Of a stretch of 64,000 nucleotides of DNA, positions 19,882-30,747 are shown piece after piece. Numbering within the stretch: the stretch's first letter is position 1; every line of letters starts with the position of its first letter. The stretch is from Bubalus kerabau (Eukaryota; Chordata; Mammalia; Artiodactyla; Bovidae): the NCBI RefSeq assembly GCF_029407905.1, contig NC_073628.1, positions 43,669,501 through 43,733,500 on the forward strand, written 5' to 3'. Position numbers and translations under genes: made by a program. Under the pieces are notes generated by a model. That model saw only the letters and a program-made list of their open reading frames with translations, searched no databases and was not told the DNA's origin.

Positions 19882-22800
19882 ATTACTTTTTCCCTTGAGT
19901 TTTGCAGCAAGGTCTGCATGTTAATTTTTTACCCTGGGCATGTAACTGTGAACACACCTTGGCAAGCAAGGAGAGGACAGCAAACAGGTCGGGGAAAAGG
20001 CTCTCTTCTCTGGCTCTGTGACTGATGGCCCTGCGCTGCGCTAGGAGCCACTGTACGTGAACTAGCAACAGTTCTTGGAAGCAAATCTTTCCTCTTCAGC
20101 GTGTGGACATTCTTCGTGGGTTCATTTTTAAATAAAAGCTGAAAGAAGTTTAAAAAAAAATGTTTTAGAAGAGCGAGAAGAATATTAGATGAAGGATAAC
20201 TCCCACTCCCCTTTGGAATGCATATTAGGTTTGCTTTCAAACATCTCATGAGAAAGCAGCTGATAAAAAGTCCTGTTTGTTTTATTGCCTTTTGGGTGAC
20301 ACCCGCGAGACTTCAGAAATAGCGCCTAGCTGGTGGAAAGCTCCTGGTTGTTCCTGGGATCCCTGTTGGCTAGGGCTGCCTTCTCTTAGTTTCTGGAACT
20401 GAACTTGAGTGGTCCCTGTGCGGCTCCTTAGGAGGAGATCCGCGAATGATTGGCGCAGATTGGCCAGTGTCAGAATCGTTTTGAGGAAGCCCTGTGATAA
20501 AGAGTTGAATTTGTGGTTTAAGTCAGCTGTGGCCAAAAGCTGAAAGCCAAATTAATACCAAGCTATTTACTACACTTGGTTCAGAATCATACTTATGCAT
20601 AGAGCATTTAAAATAGACCTTATACGTGCACCTCTCAAGAGCTCTATTAGGAGTGCATTGGAGGTAGAGTGGAGAAGCAGAAACGGCCACAAAAGCCACT
20701 ATATGTACTTGTGAAAGCGTTTGTGATCATATGCACACCATCTGCATTTGAATAAGTTGTTTCACTTGTATTTTCCCCACTTAAATAAAGTCAGGTGATA
20801 ACTTGTCATACTTTCCCATGCCTGAACTGGAACAGAAGCGTTTTTCCAAGGTAATTAATATGGACCTCATTTTTGTAACAGTGACAACTTATTCAGGTAG
20901 ATAGTGAATGTGGGTGCATTCTTCTGTCTGTAGTATAAGTGCCAAAGTTCCCATTAGCGGGTCTGAGAACATTACCAGCCCCTGTCTGCTGTGTTTAAGA
21001 GTCTCAGGTTCTCCTGAACATCTTTTCTCATAGCTCCCTTAGGACGGAATCCACCGGCCATTATTCATGCATAACTCTCCCTGACCCTAGGGAATTCCTT
21101 TCTCAGGATCTCACCATTGACCGTTTTCTACTATTCTTGTTCTGCTGCCAGGTTTGTCTCAGGCTCACTGGGGTGGTTCATTTTGCCTGAAATCTGATAG
21201 AGACGAAGTTAAACGTCGTTTGACCACAAGATTATGTTTAAGGTGCCTGGGCTTGTAAATACCCTGCATTTCTTTGCTGTACAAGACTGTAATTCTTAAA
21301 CCATTATGTGATTAGGTTTATTTCCCTTTAACAGGTTCAGTGCCTCAGGAAAACGAGAGCATGCCTGGCTGCGGAGTGTTACCAGAGCTTTGTTCATTTT
21401 TAGCTATTTGCTTTAGGAATTAGCATGGTTTTACTGTTCAGTATCCCTGGCCACAGAGTCCATGGAAAAACCCTCTGCCATCCTTCCGAATGTCATCCAG
21501 ACCTTTTATCCTCACAGACTTGCCTGCTCTTTCTTTATGTCGTTACTGTTTATAGTGGTCCCCGGAATTCAGATGTTGTACAACAGAGAACTTATACCCT
21601 GAGGATTAGATCTTCCCTGCCAACACTTGTTTGCTATAGGAGTTATATCACAGCTCCCGAACATTTGCCCTCTGGAGGAGATGTGTGTTGTTGCAGTTTT
21701 CAAGATGCAGAACTGGGAGAGCGTCTCTGCCCACAGCCTCCAGGCAGCACTATGGTGTGCACAGCTGATCAGGAGCAGCGAGCAGCGTCCCCTCCCTGTG
21801 AGGTTATCAGTGCACTTACCACGTGGCAATATCTTCATAACGTATAAATATTTTTAGACAGTGGACAGCAGGACAGTGGCTCATGGTGAATGATGGAACA
21901 TGGAAAGTGTAGCCCTCTTGTGAGTCAGATATACAGAGCTGGAAAAGGAATACTGTTTCCATATTACTAAGCACGGCCAGAAAATATTTGCTTACCTTCA
22001 TTTTCCATTCTGCTTTGTCATTTAGGTCAATTGGTACATGAATATGCTCAGTTGGGAACATTCAAAGATAATTCTGTATCTAAGGACTCCTTATCCAGTA
22101 AAGGCTTAGTCCTAGAAATGAAATGTTATAGACCTGAATTTTTCTCATCCAGAGTTAGATACAAGGATAAGATTTGGAAATCTTCATTCTTTTTTAAGGT
22201 GTGAGTTTTCCAGACAGTTCTATGAGGATAAAGTGAGCCATTAGTAAAGGCAGGAGAGAATTAAAAATTATGTACCCATGAGATACCTTTCCAGTAGTGA
22301 GATTATGAATGTGTTCATCTTAAAGTGTTTATGTTTAAATAAATGAAATGGGTGTAGTGAAAGTTTACCTAGAGTTTATAAAAATGGAAACAATAGTTGT
22401 CTCCTGGGGAATTATTCCAGTATCAGGTGAATGGAGAAATTAATGCAAAATCACTAAGCTAATTCTAAAGTGTTTTATTAATAGGGCAGGGGTCAGGGCA
22501 AGGTGTGAATGCCTTAGGAAAGGCCCCAAGTGGAGGTAGCTTGTCATCTGTCCCCCATCACCACTGCGCACACACACCCTCACTCATCCCCTCTGCAAAC
22601 TTTTCTAAGAGCTTTCTCACCTAGCCATCCTCCACTCATTCTTGAAAGCCGCCCTCTACTGGAGGGCTTTGTTTCCTTTGCAAACAGATAAGGGGAATCT
22701 TGTCATCCAGACAGGCTAGAGACTAGCATGATAAATTTTCCTTTTCGTTTCCCCTTGTACCTCCACCTTTCACAATTCTTTGAGTAAAAGCTCCTGGGGG

Positions 22801-23085
22801 GAAAAAAAAGGCTCCTGGAAAAGCCAGACCTAGAAGACTAAGAGATCATTGTTCAGAACAATTTCTAAACCATCCTAAACACACATTTGGTAAGGGAGTG
22901 AGCAACTTATGAAGCTTATAACTTTAATACTGTTGTCAGTTTAAACCCAGGTGGGGACCTGAGAACACATCACTTTATCTTCCAGCTTCTGATGAGGTAT
23001 TTAAAAACCAAATCAATTTGGAATAATTTGACCTGAATTAATTTTTAAATCTGAATTACAGTTTCTTTTAACATATAGTTCCATG

Positions 23086-23215
23086 GGGACTTCCCTGGCG
23101 GTCCAGTGGTTAAGAGTTCACGCTTCCAGTTCAATGGGCACAGGTTCAATCCCTGGTCAGGGAACTAAGATCTCACTTACTGCGTGGCCAAAAAAAATGA
23201 AATGGAGCAAAATAG
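23086..23215 (+). repeat. CHR-type SINE
   Basis: Starts ggggacttccctggcggtcc, contains ggttcaatccctggtcagg and a tail rich in A with gcgtggcc. Confidence 0.85.
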
Positions 23216-23477
23216 GATAAAATAATAAAATATTTGTAGCTTTCAATGTTACATAGAAACTTTAATGAAGACACAAAAAGTTCTCAGAATAAGGTCTTAC
23301 CGCACAAACAAATGAATAGAGTTGAAATTGTATAGGGAACTTGTAACTGAGATTTCAAACTAATAGAATTAGTCTTTTGAGGTAACTGAAAAGCTTATTT
23401 TTAAGGAATTAGAGCTTTACTCAGTGCTGTTGGTTCAGCAGTTTTACTTACTTGTAGCTGACTTCTCCTCGTTGTGG

Positions 23478-23843
23478 TGGTTGTTGAGTCCCTCAGTCGT
23501 GTCCGACTCTTTGTGACCCCATGGACTGCAGCGCGCCAGGCCTCCCTGTCCATCACCAACTCCCGGAGTTTATTCAAACTCATGTCCATTGAGTCGGTGA
23601 TGCCATCCAGCCATCTCATCCTCTGTCGTCCCCTTCTCCTCCTGCCTTCAATCTTTCCCAGCATCAGGGTCTTTTCCAATGAGTCAACTCTTCGCATCAG
23701 GTGGCCAAAATATTGGAGCTTCAGCTTCAGCATCAGTCCTTCCAATGAACACCCAGGACTGATCTCCTTTAGGATGGACTGGTTGGATCTCCTTGCAGTC
23801 CAAGGGGCTCTCAAGAGTCTTCTCCAGCACCAGACTCTCGCTG
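23478..23843 (-). mobile_element. BovB 3' end fragment
   Basis: About 365 bases of the BovB C-terminal coding/3' region in reverse (cgtgtccgactctttgtgac ... ccaaggggctctcaagagtc). It abuts a CHR SINE at about 23843 with no intervening sequence. Confidence 0.9.
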
Positions 23844-24047
23844 AGGTACTCCTCCTGTTGCTGAGCACAGGCTCTCAGTGCTCGGGCTTCAGTGGTTGGC
23901 GGCTTGCAGGCCCTTAGAGCACAGGCTCAATAGTCGTGGCTCAGGGCCTTAGCCTCTCAACTTGTGGCATCTTCCCAGACCAGGGATGAAACCCACATCC
24001 CCTGCATTGGCAGGCAGATTCTTAACCACCAGACCACCAGGGAAGTC
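23844..24047 (-). repeat. CHR-type SINE (long form)
   Basis: 'gagcacaggctctcagtgct', 'catcttcccagaccaggg' and 'ttaaccaccagaccaccagg' (in part) are the complement of the CHR body and head. Confidence 0.82.
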
Positions 24048-24952
24048 TGAAAGTATTTTTTAAACAGGGGTTTACTATATAGGCAAAGCACTTGGAAATG
24101 TGAAATGGGGATCAATTTTGCCTGAGAGGGGGTTAATTCATTAAGACAAGCTTCCTGGATGGATTTTTAAAGGTTTATCTGAAGTAGTTTCAGACTTTTC
24201 CTGCTATTGTCTGCCCTGACACCCTTGCAAGTGGCCGGTTTCAGCGTTTGGGTGAATGGGTAGAGCTAAAGGCATGTACCACTGGAACGGTCCTGCTGCA
24301 GTAAGTAATTTGCACCCGGTACTCCTAGGATCCAGTTAACATATACATTTCAGACTTGGGATTTGAAAATGAATGTTCCAGTTGATAATATGCACATATA
24401 TTAATTCTCATGTTCCTCCTGCCCCTGGAAAATGTCGACAGCTTATGATAACACAGAAGATCATACTGTCTCATCTCCTCCTTTCTCTTCCCCAGCAATC
24501 ATATTTTGAAAATGGGAGTACTTGGCAGCTGGACCTTTGTGTTTTCTACCTTGAGATAAGCCTCAGTAAACTTGGCTTAAGACTTGTGTTGCTCAGTGTT
24601 AGCATGCCTTAATGTCCTCCCATGTTATAGTAAGAGGGAGGAGAGGGTAGTGTATAGGGGTCCAGGAGGCAGCCCTGTGGGAAGCACATGATTCCTCCAG
24701 TTTTCCAGTTTTAGGTAAGAAAGCAAAAATCACCCCAAAATTGCTCGCAGGTGTATATTCTCAAAGAGGAAGCTTGAGAATAGGAAAACAGTTTCCTTCG
24801 GACTCTCACCCCGCCTAGCTCGCACTCGCCTCTTAAGACCTAACCCCTCCTTGTCCTTGTTTTGGGATCCTTGCTTGTGAATGAATTAACCTACTTGCTA
24901 AGTCAGCTTCTCTTGAACGGAAGATTCGGAGCCAGTCAGAGCCAACTAATGC

Positions 24953-25167
24953 TTCAGTTCAGTTCAGTCACTTAGTTGTGTCCAACTCTGTGACCCTCCT
25001 GGACTGTATGTAGCCCACCAGGCTCCTCTGTCCATGGGACTCTCCAGGCAAGGAGACTGGAGTGGGCTGCCATGCCCTCCTCCAGGGGATCTTCCCAACC
25101 CAGGGATGGAACCTGGGTCTCCCACATTGCAGGCAGATTCTTTACTGTCTGAGCCACCAGGGAAGCC
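24953..25167 (-). repeat. Bov-tA SINE
   Basis: Full reverse copy, from gttcagttcagtcacttag to gagccaccagggaagcccc. Confidence 0.93.
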
Positions 25168-25639
25168 CCCTTGCTGAGCCTACGGGTAATTCCTAAACCG
25201 ACTTATACTGCTTCCTGTCTCCGTATCCTTGCTCCCTTTCTCTAAGTGTCCCCTTCAGTTTGTTTTAGCTTATTTCTGTTCAGCTTTATCACCCCTCTCA
25301 AGCGTCACCTCCCTTGGAATGCCTCCCTTGTTCTTCTCCCCACCACGGGATTTCATGCCCTTTCTCTGAACCACCACATCCTCCACGTATGTATCTGTCA
25401 TTGGCACTCATCGTGCAGCATTCAAAAAATGTGTTTTTTGAGCCACACTAACATAAATTCATTCATTCATTTACTCTTCCATGAATAAATCTTTGTGGAA
25501 TGCTAGCATAGGCCCAATCTCAAGGCCTTTAGACTAGCTGGGAACACAAATGCGCAGACCTGAAAAAGCAACCAACAGAAATAGTCACAATGTGTTATTT
25601 GATGCAAATTTAAAGCTTTCAGTCTTTGACAAAGACCCT

Positions 25640-25818
25640 GACATGTCCCTCCCTTTGCGACCCTGTGGACTATAGCCTTCCAGGCTCCTCTGTCCAAGGG
25701 ATTCCCCAGGCAAGAATCCTGGAGTGGGTAGCCATTTCATTCTCCAGGGGATCTTCCTGACCCAGGGTCTCCTGCATTGCAGGCAAATTCTTTACCAACT
25801 GAGTCACCAGGGAAGCCC
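25640..25818 (-). repeat. Bov-tA SINE, partly deleted
   Basis: A monomer and head in reverse; the stretch with the B box is shortened (cccagggtctcctgcattg), so about 15 bases of the tRNA-like part are missing. Confidence 0.9.
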
Positions 25819-26534
25819 AACGCCCTGGTCTTATACAATAAAATCCAAGGGAGGAGGGAGTGTTTCCTTTGCTAGAGGCCTGTCTACTCTGAAAGTAAAC
25901 TTATAATAGTTATGATTGTTCTAAATTCAAAACAAAACAAAATTAAAAAGTCCCACACCTTCTTCTGAATCACTCACCATTTAGAAGTGATCCGCGTCCC
26001 ATCAAGTGTGGCACTGTGGAGCCAGCCCTCTTTGATGCCTTGGTCACTCAAAAAACTGTGTAATTTGAATTCACCCCGAAGATGAGCAGGTTACTCTGAA
26101 CATTTCCAAGTACAGGCTATAATGAAATTGAGAGGGAGGAAGAAAGAAGTTCAGGGGGACCAGGAGGGTAGCAGAGGATGAAGGTGTAGAATTGAGCATA
26201 AAGAATGGCCTGAAATTACATGGGTATCAGGGCCGGTCAAGCAATTCATCTGGGAATTAATGGCCCCATGCACCCACGCTCTGCGGGTCATCCTTAGGGT
26301 CCTCTGAAACACCAAGGGGAACAAATATCCAGTTTCACGCTGGGCATCCAGCCGCAGAAAGAAACAAAGTCAAGCCCTTGCATTGTGAGACCGTTCCCAG
26401 GGATTCCTCTGCACACCCCAATTCCTGAAGAAGTTTCACAGCTCCAGACAATGCCAGGCATGCCCCTGGATGGCTTCTGCTGACCCTCGCCCTCCTCACC
26501 CACTTGTCTTTATTCCTGCAGGGTGGTGCTCAGC

Positions 26535-27659
26535 ATGGCGGGGACTCCAGGGTGCCCCATCTTCCTCCTCCTCCTCTGCGCTGTTGGGCAGGTGAGCCCC
26601 TACAGCGCCCACTGGAAGCCCACCTGGCCAGCCTACCGCCTCCCCGTGGTCCTGCCCCAGTCCACCTTCAACTTGGCCAAGCCAGACTTTGGAGCTGAAG
26701 CCAAGCTGGAAGTGTCCTCCTCATGTGGACCCCAGTGTCATAAGGGAACCCCGCTGCCCACTTACGAAGAAGCCAAGCAGTACCTGTCCTATGAGACCCT
26801 CTATGCCAACGGCAGCCGCACCGAGACGCAGGTGGGCATCTACGTCCTCAGAAGTGGCGAGGGGCAGTCTTCCGGGAAGTCTCGGAGGAAGCGGCAGATT
26901 TATGGCTACGACAGCAGGTTCAGCATCTTTGGGAAGGATTTCCTGCTCAACTACCCCTTCTCGACCTCCGTGAAGCTATCCACGGGCTGCACCGGCACCC
27001 TGGTGGCCGAGAAGCACGTGCTCACAGCTGCCCACTGCATTCACGACGGCAAGACCTACGTGAAAGGAACCCAGAAGCTCCGGGTGGGCTTCCTGAAGCC
27101 CAAGTTTAAAGACGGCCGAGGGGCCAACGACTCGCGCTCAGCCCTGCCGGATAAGATGAAATTCCAGTGGATCCGGGTGAAACGCACCCATGTCCCCAAG
27201 GGTTGGATCAAGGGCAACGCCAACGACATCGGCATGGATTATGACTACGCCCTCCTGGAGCTCAAAAAGCCCCACAAGAGAAAGTTCATGAAGATCGGGG
27301 TGAGCCCACCTGCCAAGCAGCTGCCGGGGGGCAGGATCCACTTCTCGGGTTATGACAACGACCGACCCGGCAACCTGGTGTACCGCTTCTGTGACGTCCA
27401 GGATGAGACCTACGACCTGCTCTACCAGCAGTGCGATGCCCAGCCCGGTGCCAGCGGGTCCGGGGTCTACGTGAGGATGTGGAAGAGACAGCAGCAGAAG
27501 TGGGAGCGGAAAATTATCGGCATCTTTTCTGGGCACCAGTGGGTAGACGTGAATGGTTCGCCACAGGATTTCAACGTGGCCGTTAGAATCACCCCTCTCA
27601 AATATGCCCAAATTTGCTATTGGATTAAAGGAAACTACGTGGATTGTAGGGAGGGGTGA
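26535..27659 (+). CDS. PRSS23: Serine protease 23 (PRSS23), complete single-exon coding region
   Basis: Encodes 374 residues that match mammalian PRSS23, a secreted trypsin-fold serine protease whose physiological substrates are poorly known (family knowledge). The ATG at 26535 is chosen because it begins the conserved MAG...LLLLCAVGQ signal peptide (about residues 1-19); the longer frame from 26523 uses GTG and starts at the splice acceptor. Exon 2 begins at 26522 after CTGCAG, leaving 13 untranslated bases. A basic RRKR site (117-120), suited to furin-type cleavage, precedes the protease domain (about 121-374). The triad is His167 in LTAAHC, Asp237 in MDYDYALLEL and Ser307 in GASGSG, a V8-like serine motif rather than the GDSGGP of trypsins. 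Asn92 and Asn198 are N-glycosylation sequons. The linker before RRKR is about nine residues shorter than in human as I recall it. No frameshift or missing catalytic residue. Confidence 0.98.
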   Translation: MAGTPGCPIFLLLLCAVGQVSPYSAHWKPTWPAYRLPVVLPQSTFNLAKPDFGAEAKLEVSSSCGPQCHKGTPLPTYEEAKQYLSYETLYANGSRTETQVGIYVLRSGEGQSSGKSRRKRQIYGYDSRFSIFGKDFLLNYPFSTSVKLSTGCTGTLVAEKHVLTAAHCIHDGKTYVKGTQKLRVGFLKPKFKDGRGANDSRSALPDKMKFQWIRVKRTHVPKGWIKGNANDIGMDYDYALLELKKPHKRKFMKIGVSPPAKQLPGGRIHFSGYDNDRPGNLVYRFCDVQDETYDLLYQQCDAQPGASGSGVYVRMWKRQQQKWERKIIGIFSGHQWVDVNGSPQDFNVAVRITPLKYAQICYWIKGNYVDCREG

Positions 27660-27737
27660 TGTGGGCAGGTTCCTTCCTGGCTGCTCTTAAGAGTCTTCAT
27701 GTACTTATTTTAGGAAAGGCCAAATGTTGTCATTGGG

Positions 27738-27773
27738 GTGTGTGTGTGAGTGTGTGTGTGTGTATGTGTGTGA
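27738..27773. repeat. (TG)n microsatellite in PRSS23 3' UTR
   Basis: An imperfect TG tract about 36 bases long, interrupted by GAG and TATG, about 80 bases after the stop codon. Confidence 0.95.
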
Positions 27774-28249
27774 AATGTGTTATAATACCTTTTACCTAAT
27801 TTTTTAAAATTGCAAGATGACCGGCAGTGTTATTTGAAAACTGATTGGTGTGTCATATATCATTCAAGCAGTTTGAAGGCATACTTTTGCATAGACATGA
27901 AATACATGCTGATGTTTGGGGCAATAGGGAAGACTTAATGGTTAAGTTAATCTTTCACCTTTTGAGAACTTTGATTTTTATTTCATCTGAACTTGTTTCC
28001 AAAGTTGACATTAAATATGTGGCATATGGGAGACATAAACTCTGACACGTGTGTATGTGTGTATTTTCTCCTGAAAGTCAACTTGTTTTGTTTTATTAGT
28101 GCCTAATCATTCATGTTTCCAGATGTTCCCCACCACATACAACTCTTAGGAACTTTTACAATACTTTTGAGACAGGCGGTTATAATGTTTTGGATTTGGG
28201 GGCATTTGCACAGTAGTCCTGGATCAGTAAGATAATTTATACTGGTACA

Positions 28250-28448
28250 CATGTAAAAGAATCCACCTGCAATGCGGGAGACCTGAGTTCGATCCCTGGG
28301 TCAGGAAGATCCCCTGGAGGAGGGCATGGCAACCCACTGCAGTATTCTTGCCTGGAGAATCCCCACGGACAGAGGAGCCTGGGGGCGGGGGCTACAGTCC
28401 ATAGGGTTGCAAAGAGTCAGACATGACTGAGCAACCAAGTACACACAA
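28250..28448 (+). repeat. Bov-tA SINE, head-truncated, in PRSS23 3' UTR
   Basis: Starts inside the tRNA-like part (aaagaatccacctgcaatgc) and ends gactgagcaaccaagtacac. The ggttcgatccc-like B box is present as agttcgatccc. If the distal polyadenylation site is used, this SINE is transcribed in sense within PRSS23 mRNA. Confidence 0.93.
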
Positions 28449-30250
28449 GCACAGATGCAATTATATCCTACAGTAAGTTGGTATCCCAGGCATCTTTCAG
28501 TTTTGAAATCGCTTCTCTTCTGAAAACCATTGCTGTGTTTTTTGGGAAGATTTCGCATGTGGCAGTGCCAGGCCTGCAGTTGCACCAGAGTAGGCAAGAC
28601 TGTTTATGCTAATCCTTCCATTTAACAGGATTTCACTCACATTTCTCGAACTAGCTTTTCCAGAAGACAATAATCAGGGCCTAATTAGAACAGGCTGTAT
28701 TGCTTCCCTGCTAACAGTTGTGGTCACACTAAAAACAATCATTGTATTTTACCCCTGGAGTGTAGCACATCTCATGTTTTATCATTTAGATGGAGTAATT
28801 TAAAATGAATTAAATTCCAGAGAACAATGGACGCATTGCTTGGCAGATGTCACAACAGAATAACCACTTGTTTGAAGCCTGGCACAGTCATCCAGCCTAA
28901 TCAAAATTATTCTGCATAGTTGTCAGTGAGCTTTTGGGGAGCTGTGGACTTGTGCAATTTAGACATTTTCTCTCTTACTTCACTTGATTTATAGTAAAAA
29001 TATTTGGAAAATGCTTTAAGAAAAATCAACATGGCTTCTTTTTCACTAGCTTTTAAAAGGCCTCTTTTACTAGAATTCTCCAGGCTACAGGCATATATAA
29101 TCTAGAATAAGAGTAAAATTGGGAATGTGTAATGGATCGGAATCATCACTTAAGTTGATGTCTTTATGAATGTTTCATCAATATGATCATCACAGTATAG
29201 AAAGAAAAGAATTTGACTTATTTTGGGTTTCCATTCTATGCCTCTCAGCCTGAGCAGTTCTTTCTAAATGTATCAGTAGAGAGAGAAAAGCAAATGAATT
29301 GCAAAGCAGATACATGGTGAGTTTGCACCCCTGGCAGTTCCAGCCTGCACTGTGACTTTTTGGTGGGAGGACATTGAGATACAGTGCTGCTGTTTATACC
29401 TTCTGCGGGTGACTTTTGGCTTATGTTCCTCAAGCTTTTTGGAAAAATGACCTTGATAAGGCACTCGAGCAACCACAGCCATAGTGCATTCTTCCAGTCA
29501 CATAAGAAATACTGTGCATAGCAGAGATGCAAGGCCGCCAGGAATCTTTGGATTTCCACTACAATATGCTTTGGAATCTAACAGGAATCTAGCCTCAGGA
29601 AGAAGAGAGCTCTCCATCTCCATGTCTGGTATTTGGGAGTTTTGTTTGTTTTCACTTTTGCTTGGTGCCAAAGGAAGTTTGCTGGACACCTAAACCAGAA
29701 CTGATTTTTTTTTTTAATAGATGCTCCTTTTACAAAGCACCTTGATTTCTTGATTTTGATTTTTTTCAGTGCTGAAACTCAACAAGGATGGGCAATGGTA
29801 CAAAGTCAAAGTAATACAATATTTAGTTCACAAGTAGGTTTAATTTACTAAGGATAGTGCCCACAGGCTGTGTACAGCCTAAGTCAGAGAAGTGTTAAAG
29901 ATTATATAATAGTTCGACATGCCCACCTTTTCAGTGGTAATAAAAAGAATCATTTTATTGAAATATTGTGGAAGAAAAGGCTCTTGCAATATTATTAATA
30001 TAATTAGCACTGAACATATAGTAGTTATACATTGTACTGATATATCCCTAGCAGAACAATGTTCCCCAAAATGTCTGCCTTAAACACAATCCAGGTTTTC
30101 TACCCAAAATGAAAATGGCACCAACATCAAGGAGAAGGGAAATGCCTCAGAATATTCCTTCTTTTCACTGGGGATTCACTTGCCTGTTTGCACATTAAAA
30201 GCTCTAAGAAATCCCTGTAATGAAGAGATATGTTTTAAGTTCTGCATTTC

Positions 30251-30256
30251 AATAAA
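30251..30256 (+). promoter_or_regulatory. PRSS23: AATAAA, likely PRSS23 polyadenylation signal
   Basis: Canonical hexamer about 2.6 kb after the stop codon, followed within 40 bases by a T/G-rich stretch. Alternatives at 29939 and 30317 are equally canonical, so the assignment is tentative. Confidence 0.5.
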
Positions 30257-30467
30257 GGTCTTTGCTCACAGAACCCTTGTTTTCTCATATAATACTTATG
30301 AGCAAGCTGGTGTTCTAATAAATACATCTGGGGAATTGCTGTAACAAACTCTTGGACTAGGTGATGATGCAGAAAGGATGAGTCCTGAGTGGGGTTGGGT
30401 ACCAGCGTCTTTTCGGTTCACCAGAGCCCTGTACCCAGCTTTGGGAATGTTCAGACAGTGAGATAGG

Positions 30468-30514
30468 AAATGATTTTTCAATCATTGAAAAGTTTTCAAC
30501 TTGAAAAATCATTT
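30468..30514. other. Nested palindrome (14-bp perfect outer arms)
   Basis: AAATGATTTTTCAA (30468-30481) is exactly complementary in reverse to TTGAAAAATCATTT (30501-30514). The spacer itself contains TTGAAAA/TTTTCAA arms around one central base (30485-30499). Confidence 0.9.
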
Positions 30515-30607
30515 GTTGTTGAGAATCAGAAGGTTGTGGCAGAAACTGCAGACACATTTTTTTCCATAGACTTTATTCAAAGTTTTGAATTCAGAAAGGA
30601 ATTAATC

Positions 30608-30739
30608 AAAAAAAAAAAAAAAAAAAAGGAAAATAGGCCTAAAAGAGAATTATGAACTGGTCAGTCATGGAGTTGTGTCTGTGTTCTTTCTTTACCTTTT
30701 TTGGACCAGAAAATGGATTAAAAAAAAAAAAAAAAAAAA
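30608..30739. repeat. Two poly(A) tracts
   Basis: About 20 A at 30608-30627 and 20 A at 30720-30739. They may be tails of diverged inserts or simple repeats. Confidence 0.8.
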
Positions 30740-30747
30740 CTAAAGGG

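Larger units (their letters stand above)
19537..26521 (+). other. PRSS23: PRSS23 intron 1
   Basis: About 7.0 kb between donor GTGAGT (19537) and acceptor TTTATTCCTGCAG (ending 26521). The first 3.2 kb (to about 23085) has no young SINE and looks largely unique, which fits promoter-proximal regulatory sequence. Its right half carries two CHR SINEs, a BovB fragment and two Bov-tA copies. The intervals 24048-24952, 25168-25639 and 25819-26521 show no recognised feature. Confidence 0.7.
27660..30270 (+). other. PRSS23: PRSS23 3' untranslated region (approximate end)
   Basis: Follows the TGA at 27657-27659. It is A/T-rich and mostly non-repetitive except for a (TG)n tract and one Bov-tA SINE, as expected for a long mammalian 3' UTR. 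Candidate AATAAA signals are at 29939-29944, 30251-30256 and 30317-30322. The middle one is followed by a T-rich stretch (cccttgttttctc), which makes it my first choice. The true end needs transcript data. Confidence 0.6.

Noticed and set aside
18935..19882. Long open frames (310-315 codons on minus, 171-193 on plus) across the CpG island
   Set aside because: Several overlapping frames are open at once because GC-rich DNA has few stops. The translations are Arg/Pro/Ala/Gly-rich without domain features.
26523..26534. GTG-initiated extension of PRSS23 (four extra residues)
   Set aside because: These bases follow directly on the splice acceptor and are 5' UTR; the conserved signal peptide begins at ATG 26535.
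27138..27611. 157-codon minus-strand frame under PRSS23
   Set aside because: It lies wholly opposite a well-supported coding exon and is a shadow of its codon use.
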